Assembly: GCF_001421515.1 (NCBI RefSeq) | Contig: NZ_LMKM01000034.1 | Location: 1 to 64,000, forward strand | DNA: 64,000 nucleotides | Direction of reading: 5' to 3' | DNA from: Pedobacter sp. Leaf216 | Lineage (GTDB): Bacteria; Bacteroidota; Bacteroidia; Sphingobacteriales; Sphingobacteriaceae | Position numbers and translations under genes: made by a program | Part shown: positions 58,753-64,000 of the stretch, piece by piece | Numbering within the stretch: the first letter of the stretch is position 1 | Layout of the letters: each line of letters begins with the position of its first letter | The notes under the pieces: generated by a model | What the model saw: the letters and a program-made list of their open reading frames with translations, nothing else | Database searches by the model: none | What the model was told of the DNA's origin: nothing

Positions 58753-59442
58753 TTATCCCGCGTTAAAACGGTACCCTACGCCCCTAACAGTTTGCAACAA
58801 CTGTGGATTATCCGGATTCAACTCTATCTTCTTACGTAAGCGCACAATATGCATATCGAGCGTTCTGGTGTTTACATCAGAGTTATAGCCCCAAACGACC
58901 AGCATCAGTTCATCACGGTTAATTACTTTACCCGGATTACGTAAGAAATAAAGCAGGATACGGTTTTCCAGTATCGTTAATTCGATTTTCTTTCCATCTC
59001 TAAATAAGGTATGGATATTTGGATGGTGTTCCATGTTGCCAAAACGGTGAATTTCGGCAGTATCTTTATTTACAATAAATTTCACCTTACTCTCTAACAT
59101 GGCCACTAAAACATCCATGTTAAATGGTTTGGTGATATAATCAGATGCACCAAAATTATAAGCATCAATTTTATCTACATCCTGTGCCTTGGCAGTCATC
59201 ATAATGATCAGGTTTTCGAAACCCTGCTTGCGCACATTCTCACAAACTTCGGCACCCTGTTTACCAGGCATCATCCAATCCAATAAAACAATATCAGGCT
59301 GATCGGCAACAATCATTCTTTCACCAGCTTCGCCATCATTTGCTTCAAGCACGATATATCCTTCTGCTTTTAAACGGTGAGCTACAAGAAAGCGAAGATT
59401 TTCATCATCTTCTACAATTAATATTTTTACTTCTTTAGACAT
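58753..59442 (-). CDS. OmpR-family response regulator
   Basis: A 229-residue DNA-binding regulator. The receiver domain has Asp12-13 in VEDDENL, the phospho-acceptor Asp55 in VLLDWMMPG, Thr83 in MMTAKA and Lys105 in YITKPFN. It is joined to a winged-helix Trans_reg_C domain (about 135-229, ELTILENRILLYFLRN and RTLDMHIVRLRKKI). It is the last gene of the series S9-like protein / histidine kinase / regulator, 78 bases from the kinase stop. Its target genes are not known. Confidence 0.94.
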   Translation of the reverse strand: MSKEVKILIVEDDENLRFLVAHRLKAEGYIVLEANDGEAGERMIVADQPDIVLLDWMMPGKQGAEVCENVRKQGFENLIIMMTAKAQDVDKIDAYNFGASDYITKPFNMDVLVAMLESKVKFIVNKDTAEIHRFGNMEHHPNIHTLFRDGKKIELTILENRILLYFLRNPGKVINRDELMLVVWGYNSDVNTRTLDMHIVRLRKKIELNPDNPQLLQTVRGVGYRFNAG

Positions 59443-59520
59443 TTGTATGTGTGTTATATGCAGGTTGTAATGTTGGAAATTTAACTTACCGCATTAAAAC
59501 CTTTCAATTTTTTAAATTTT

Positions 59521-61194
59521 TTAACTGTTATACGGCAATACAATTTTAAATTCAGTGCCACTTCCTACTTTGCTTTTTACAGAGATTTCTCCCTCCATAA
59601 AGTTAACCAGTTCTTTGCAGAATGCCAAACCTAAGCCCACGCTTCCCATTTGATTATATTCATTCTGAATTCTGAAAAACTTCTTAAATATATTGTTTAA
59701 TTCTGACGCTGCTATACCTATTCCCTTATCCGTAAAACGGAAAACGAGCACACCTTTAATCAGTTTTGCACTAATATGCAGTTTCTTCTGTTCAGGCTTG
59801 GAATATTTGTAAGCATTCTCTGCCAGGTTATCAAACAAACTTCCCATTAATACCGGATCGGTAATAAAGGTTTTAAAACCCACCACCTCATAAGTCATCT
59901 TAAAATCGGGATGTTTAAGCGTATGCGATTCAATGGTGCTTTCTATAAAATCAACAATATTAACTTCTTCCTGATTAAGCTTAATTGCCTTATTTTCAAT
60001 TTGTGTAAAAGCCAGCAACTTATTCATCAAACCATTCAGCTTGTCGGCTTCTTCATCCAGTATTTTACCATAAAGCTGCTGCTCTTTCTGGCTTAATGCG
60101 GTAGCACTTTTAATGTTGTTCCCTGCAATTTTAATTACGCTAACAGGTGTTTTAAACTCATGGGTAAGGTTATTCACAAAATCGTACTGCAACTTAAACA
60201 TTTTACTATTGATGTTCAGGTTACGGTAAATTAAAAAAGCCACCAATAAAAGCACGCCATACACTAAAAGAAGCACTAGGGCAATTGGCATGAAGTAAAT
60301 AAAAATTTCCTTTTTGATGTAAGATTTCGAGGATATAAGGTACAGCTTAAAATCAGAAAATGCACCTGGCAGCGCAATTTCGGTGTTTATATTTTCGTCG
60401 GAGGTATCAATCGGATCGTAAGTTAATGGCTCTATTCTGATGGTTTGATACAATAAGGGCCTGGTATTTATAATTTTAATTTTATATGCATCAAGATTAA
60501 ATACCATCACATCCTGCTGATAAACAGGGCTTGGATTTAATTTATGCCTGATCATATCCTTATATACCCTTAAATCTTCACGACTGGGAATATTGAGGTA
60601 GGTAATTTTATTCTCATTGGAATTAACGATTGAAAAATTTGTAAATAATTTTTCCTGTGTGGGTACTGATGCGGTATCTAAATCCTCAACAAATGTTGCG
60701 AGTTTGATGGCGATTGCGTTAAAATCACTCCCTACATTAAAAGATCGGGTATCATCTTCTGAGTAAAGTTTTACAGAATCGGGCTTTACCCCTTTTCCAA
60801 ACTGGAAAATTGATTTCGGGCCAATACCCAGGTGGTTTGCATTTATCCCATCTTTAACGGGCATATTTTTCACTTCTGTATCGTAAAAAGTAACCTTTGA
60901 GATAAAAGGATATTTTAACATTACTGTATCTACAAACTTCGATGCTGTGGAAGAATCGAGGTAGCCACTATAGTAAGAAATTTCAGGCATTTTATTCTGA
61001 AAAAAGTCGTTATAGGGCTTTATACTTTGCTCCAGTACATTTACCTTTTCGGACACAAAATCATTCTCAATCGATTTTTTACTATAGTTGAAGGCCAGGA
61101 AAAGCGAAAGGATAAAAAGGATGGAAATGAGTACAATAAAGGTTACACCAAGAGAGAAATTTTTGCGGTAACCACTTTTTTTATCTAAGGCCAT
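59521..61194 (-). CDS. membrane sensor histidine kinase
   Basis: A 557-residue kinase with TM1 at about residues 14-36, a periplasmic sensor of about 260 residues (37-297) and TM2 at about 298-323. The HisKA domain carries His345 in NNLTHEFKTPV, and the ATPase domain has the N box LFDNLAENAYKYS, G1 DKGIGIA and G2 GLGLAFCKELV. No HAMP domain is clear. Its start is 3 bases after the stop of the S9-like lipoprotein gene, pointing to coupled translation. The sensed signal is unknown. Confidence 0.94.
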   Translation of the reverse strand: MALDKKSGYRKNFSLGVTFIVLISILFILSLFLAFNYSKKSIENDFVSEKVNVLEQSIKPYNDFFQNKMPEISYYSGYLDSSTASKFVDTVMLKYPFISKVTFYDTEVKNMPVKDGINANHLGIGPKSIFQFGKGVKPDSVKLYSEDDTRSFNVGSDFNAIAIKLATFVEDLDTASVPTQEKLFTNFSIVNSNENKITYLNIPSREDLRVYKDMIRHKLNPSPVYQQDVMVFNLDAYKIKIINTRPLLYQTIRIEPLTYDPIDTSDENINTEIALPGAFSDFKLYLISSKSYIKKEIFIYFMPIALVLLLVYGVLLLVAFLIYRNLNINSKMFKLQYDFVNNLTHEFKTPVSVIKIAGNNIKSATALSQKEQQLYGKILDEEADKLNGLMNKLLAFTQIENKAIKLNQEEVNIVDFIESTIESHTLKHPDFKMTYEVVGFKTFITDPVLMGSLFDNLAENAYKYSKPEQKKLHISAKLIKGVLVFRFTDKGIGIAASELNNIFKKFFRIQNEYNQMGSVGLGLAFCKELVNFMEGEISVKSKVGSGTEFKIVLPYNS

Positions 61195-61197
61195 ACC

Positions 61198-63081
61198 CTA
61201 TTTCTTACCTAGGTTTTCTTGTAAAAATTCTTCTAAAGCTTTGTACAAAGCTGTTCGCCCTTGTTGACGCATTACCGGGTTGGGTCCTTCTTCTTTTTCG
61301 ATATAAGTAACCTGAACATTACGTTTTTTTAACTCTTTAATAAACTGAACGCCTTCTGCTACATTTACACGGGGATCTTTTGGGTTTTGTGCAATAAAAA
61401 CAGGAGATTTAAACCGATCGGCATGAAAAACCGGTGATGCAAAACGCATATAATCGGTATCAGTTACCGGATTGCCCACAATTTCGTAATACATCTGCAA
61501 ATTCGCCTTTAAAAACGGAGGGATGGTTTTTAGGTAACTAAACAGGTTAATTACACCTGAATTAGATCCACCGCATTTATAAAGATCGGGATTTTTATAC
61601 AAACAATTTAATGCAATATAACCGCCAAAACCATTACCATAAATGGCAATTTTTTTTGGGTTTGCAATTTTTTGCGCAATTAACCATTTTACGCCATCAT
61701 TAACGTCATCTTGTATTTTATCACTCCATTGTTTAAAGCCAGCAGCGTAAAATGATTTTCCATAACCTGTAGAACCCCGGTAATTTACTTGCAATACGGC
61801 ATAACCACGGTTAGCTAAAAATTGTACCTCGGCATTGTAACCCCAGCTATTTCTTCCACCGGGCCCGTTATGTGGCAATACCACAACAGGTAAATTGACT
61901 GATTTTCTGTTTTTTGGCAGGGTTAAATAACCATTAATATTTAAACTATCGCGGCTTTTGAAAGAAATGGGTTTCATGCTGCTCATGTCTTCCTGATTAA
62001 TGGAAGGACTAATATCAGTAAGCTTTTTTAATTTGTTTTCGCTGGCGGTATATAAATAATAAGATCCCGGATTTTTATCGGTAAATGTTCTTACCACAAA
62101 AAACTTATCCATCTTATCCTTATCCATAATTTTCCATTCTGTGCCTGGCAGAAGTTGATTTATTTTCGAATAAGTAAGCCTGGTACTGTCATCCAGGTAA
62201 TACTTTTCCTTTTTCCAGGTTTCGCAGGTTACAAAAAGCATTTTCCTTTGTGGACGGGAATATTTAGCATCAACTACATTTAGGGTATCATTGGCAAAAA
62301 GAACCTGTTTTTCCTTCCCGGTTTTTAAATCGAGTGCAACCAGTGCATTCTTATCGCGGTTAACATTGGAAATGGCATAAAGTATATTCGGTTGATCCTC
62401 TGAAAACGCGATGGGCTGTAAAGTGGTTTCAAAATTATTGGTAATAACAGGCGCAAAGGGCTGGTTTTCGTTTTCGCGGTACATCAGCGTTTCATTTACA
62501 CCATCGCTTGCAACAGCAATTTTTAACACTCCCCTGTTATCCGTCATCCATTCGGTAATATTTCCTGGATTTTTTGCTGCAATATCCATCTTACCATTCC
62601 GCACGTTGAGGCGATAAACATCAAAAACGGTCGAATCACGTTTATTAGAGGCCACAATAATGTATTTATCATCAATAAGCTGATCTTCAATAACCCTTAA
62701 ACGGCTTTTTTCATTAGCACTTAACTGCACCTGTTTGCTGCCATCTTTATTGATCACAAAAATATCCGACTTACGTTCTTTAGATTCATCTTCGGTATAA
62801 TAAATGAGTTCGTTATTGCTTGTCCAGAAATGAAAACTGATACTTTTTCCGTTTAAATGAGTAAGCTGCACACTGTTTCCGGTTGCCAGGTCTTCAACAA
62901 AAAGATCGAGTTTTTTATCCTGAAGTTTTAGGTAAGAAAGGCTTTTGCCATCTGGCGAGATGCGGTAATAGGCTTTATCCTGCGTTTTAAAAAAATCATC
63001 TACAGGAATAATCTCATTATTGGAACCTTTACAAGCCCAGATCAATGCAACCATTAACAATAGAAAAACTCTTTTAAGCAT
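61198..63081 (-). CDS. S9-peptidase-like lipoprotein, catalytic residues lost
   Basis: A 627-residue lipoprotein (lipobox LIWAC, Cys17) with a DPP-type beta-propeller (about 30-370) and a prolyl-oligopeptidase alpha/beta-hydrolase domain (about 375-625, with LPHNGPGGR and VNYRGSTGYG). The nucleophile elbow, normally GGSYGGY, reads GNGFGGY, so Ser is Gly484. The His position, normally EGH, reads EGP (Pro600). The Asp in NPKDPRVN (Asp569) is kept. It is therefore predicted to be catalytically dead. It is directly upstream of the kinase (3-base gap). Confidence 0.88.
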   Translation of the reverse strand: MLKRVFLLLMVALIWACKGSNNEIIPVDDFFKTQDKAYYRISPDGKSLSYLKLQDKKLDLFVEDLATGNSVQLTHLNGKSISFHFWTSNNELIYYTEDESKERKSDIFVINKDGSKQVQLSANEKSRLRVIEDQLIDDKYIIVASNKRDSTVFDVYRLNVRNGKMDIAAKNPGNITEWMTDNRGVLKIAVASDGVNETLMYRENENQPFAPVITNNFETTLQPIAFSEDQPNILYAISNVNRDKNALVALDLKTGKEKQVLFANDTLNVVDAKYSRPQRKMLFVTCETWKKEKYYLDDSTRLTYSKINQLLPGTEWKIMDKDKMDKFFVVRTFTDKNPGSYYLYTASENKLKKLTDISPSINQEDMSSMKPISFKSRDSLNINGYLTLPKNRKSVNLPVVVLPHNGPGGRNSWGYNAEVQFLANRGYAVLQVNYRGSTGYGKSFYAAGFKQWSDKIQDDVNDGVKWLIAQKIANPKKIAIYGNGFGGYIALNCLYKNPDLYKCGGSNSGVINLFSYLKTIPPFLKANLQMYYEIVGNPVTDTDYMRFASPVFHADRFKSPVFIAQNPKDPRVNVAEGVQFIKELKKRNVQVTYIEKEEGPNPVMRQQGRTALYKALEEFLQENLGKK

Positions 63082-63103
63082 AAATAAATCCTTTACGGGA
63101 CGA

Positions 63104-63111
63104 CAAAAATA
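63104..63111 (-). promoter_or_regulatory. -7 element TATTTTTG of the S9-like/kinase/regulator operon
   Basis: Minus-strand TATTTTTGT matches TAnnTTTGY, 22 bases before the ATG at 63081. The -33 region has no clear TTTG at 17-23 bases. Confidence 0.45.
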
Positions 63112-63221
63112 AGTATCATAACAACTTAACTGCGATTTACACCAACAATGTTACTTATGCATACAATAATAAGTTGTGGGTCAATTTAGTATTTATAAAA
63201 TACCTACAAAATAAAATACAG

Positions 63222-63284
63222 GTAACATTTAAAATACGTTTAATATCAATTGGTGCTTTAGCTAAAGATGTATTAAAATGTTAC
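63222..63284 (+). promoter_or_regulatory. nested inverted repeats upstream of the TPR gene
   Basis: GTAACATTTAAAATAC (63222-63237) faces GTATTAAAATGTTAC (63270-63284), near-perfect inverse copies differing by one base and one indel. Inside lies the perfect palindrome CTTTAGCTAAAG (63256-63267). The ATG at 63310 is 25 bases downstream. It could be an operator pair or a leader RNA fold. Confidence 0.5.
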
Positions 63285-63309
63285 ATTTAAAACTTATAAT
63301 TTAGGGTTT

Positions 63310-64000
63310 ATGAACCGTTTGCTTTTCATCCTATTCTTATTGTTAACACTTGGGGCAAATGCACAGATTTTCCGTCCCAAACAACAGGTTGCACCCGATG
63401 AAAGTACTTTAGCCATTCAATACTATCAGGATGGAGATTATGAAAAAGCGGTTGTTCTACTCGAAAAATTATATGCCATTCCAAATAATGAAGCTTATTT
63501 TGATATTTATTTCAATACGCTAGTAAAATTGAAGCGTTATGATGTGGCCGAAAAACTCGTAAAAAAAGAGATTAAAAAAAATCAGCAGAGTGAACTTTAT
63601 CCCATAGCATTGGGCAAGCTTTACCAAGAAAAGGGAGATGTACAAGCGGCAAATAAAATTTTTACCGAAGTAATTGGCAAGCTTACCAAAGATGAGTTTA
63701 AGATCAGGAATTTAGCCAATAGCTTTTACCGTTTTGAAAATTATGATTTTGCCATCCAAACCTTTAAACAGGGCAGAAAACTGATGGGAAATGATCAGCT
63801 TTTTACTTTTGAGCTGCTGAATATTTATCGTTTTAAAAAGGATAAGCCCATGCTCATGCAGGAATATCTTGATGCATTGAGCACCATGCCGCAGCTTTTA
63901 CCACAGGCAGAAGCTGTTCTTTCTTCTATTTTTGAAGATAAAAATGATTATCAGACTTTCCAGTCGGCGATTTTAAAAAAAATCCAGAAAGAGCCGGATG
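63310..64000 (+). CDS. exported TPR protein (partial, runs off window)
   Basis: The first 230 residues of an open frame that continues past the right edge. A signal peptide (MNRLLFILFLLLTLGANAQ) is followed by tetratricopeptide-like helices: IQYYQDGDYEKAVVLLEKLY, LVKLKRYDVAEKLVKKEI, LGKLYQEKGDVQAANKIF and FYRFENYDFAIQTFKQG. This is a periplasmic TPR scaffold of unknown partner. It is divergent from the S9-like/kinase operon. No domain beyond the repeats can be judged here. Confidence 0.8.
   Translation, partial: MNRLLFILFLLLTLGANAQIFRPKQQVAPDESTLAIQYYQDGDYEKAVVLLEKLYAIPNNEAYFDIYFNTLVKLKRYDVAEKLVKKEIKKNQQSELYPIALGKLYQEKGDVQAANKIFTEVIGKLTKDEFKIRNLANSFYRFENYDFAIQTFKQGRKLMGNDQLFTFELLNIYRFKKDKPMLMQEYLDALSTMPQLLPQAEAVLSSIFEDKNDYQTFQSAILKKIQKEPD

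Overview
The window looks like chromosomal DNA of a Bacteroidota bacterium close to Pedobacter / Sphingobacteriaceae. The evidence is a complete gldK-gldL-gldM-gldN type IX secretion core with a PorW/SprE lipoprotein, an F-type ATPase operon without atpD/atpC, DUF4271 beside hemD, OmpA-free SusC-like barrels, AT-rich spacers, no clear Shine-Dalgarno sequences, and many starts preceded by the Bacteroidota -7 element TAnnTTTG(Y). No rRNA, tRNA or CRISPR array was seen.

Layout. 1-98 is the 5' end of a group II intron on the minus strand, cut by the window edge. 462-4554 holds a 6-bladed beta-propeller protein and an outer-membrane barrel, converging on an M20 amidohydrolase (4572-5876). 6022-14684 holds a DUF937-like protein, pgi, a pair of M16 peptidase-family proteins (one lacks the zinc motif), then a small electron-transfer-type cluster (c-type cytochrome lipoprotein, YceI, DUF5777 barrel, Rieske lipoprotein). 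14744-17998 is a minus-strand operon of a flippase-like protein, a GT2 glycosyltransferase and an orphan DppC/OppC-type permease. ruvC, a 100-bp tandem repeat, DUF4349, an acid phosphatase and two lipoproteins with a shared leader follow.

23399-29557 is the minus-strand ATP synthase operon (atpZ, atpI-like, B, E, F, H, A, G), with odd oligonucleotide-repeat spacers between F/H, H/A and A/G. Divergent from it is porW/sprE, then a class A penicillin-binding protein, a PIN-domain toxin-antitoxin pair with a palindromic operator candidate, and uvrC. 37379-42043 is gldK-L-M-N, next to hemD and DUF4271, divergent from hemW. 45372-53008 is an accessory-looking stretch: SDR, fasciclin, a truncated cupin duplicate, DUF3050, full cupin-like gene, acetyltransferase, S41 peptidase, NTF2-like, PfkB kinase.

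53347-57056 is a co-directional VWA / DUF3861 / AAA+ / ABC-type ATPase module. 57302-58552 is a membrane metallophosphoesterase preceded by a dense array of TGTGAC/GTCACA sites. 58753-63081 is a probable operon of an S9-peptidase-like lipoprotein that has lost its catalytic Ser and His, a histidine kinase and an OmpR-type regulator; the lipoprotein may serve as a sensory or adaptor partner of the kinase. A TPR protein runs off the right edge.

The strongest leads are the pseudo-peptidase/two-component operon, the VWA-AAA module, the DUF3050/cupin locus with its decayed duplicate, the folded intergenic repeats, and the operator array at 57083-57176. All functional calls rest on reading motifs by eye; no database search was run.
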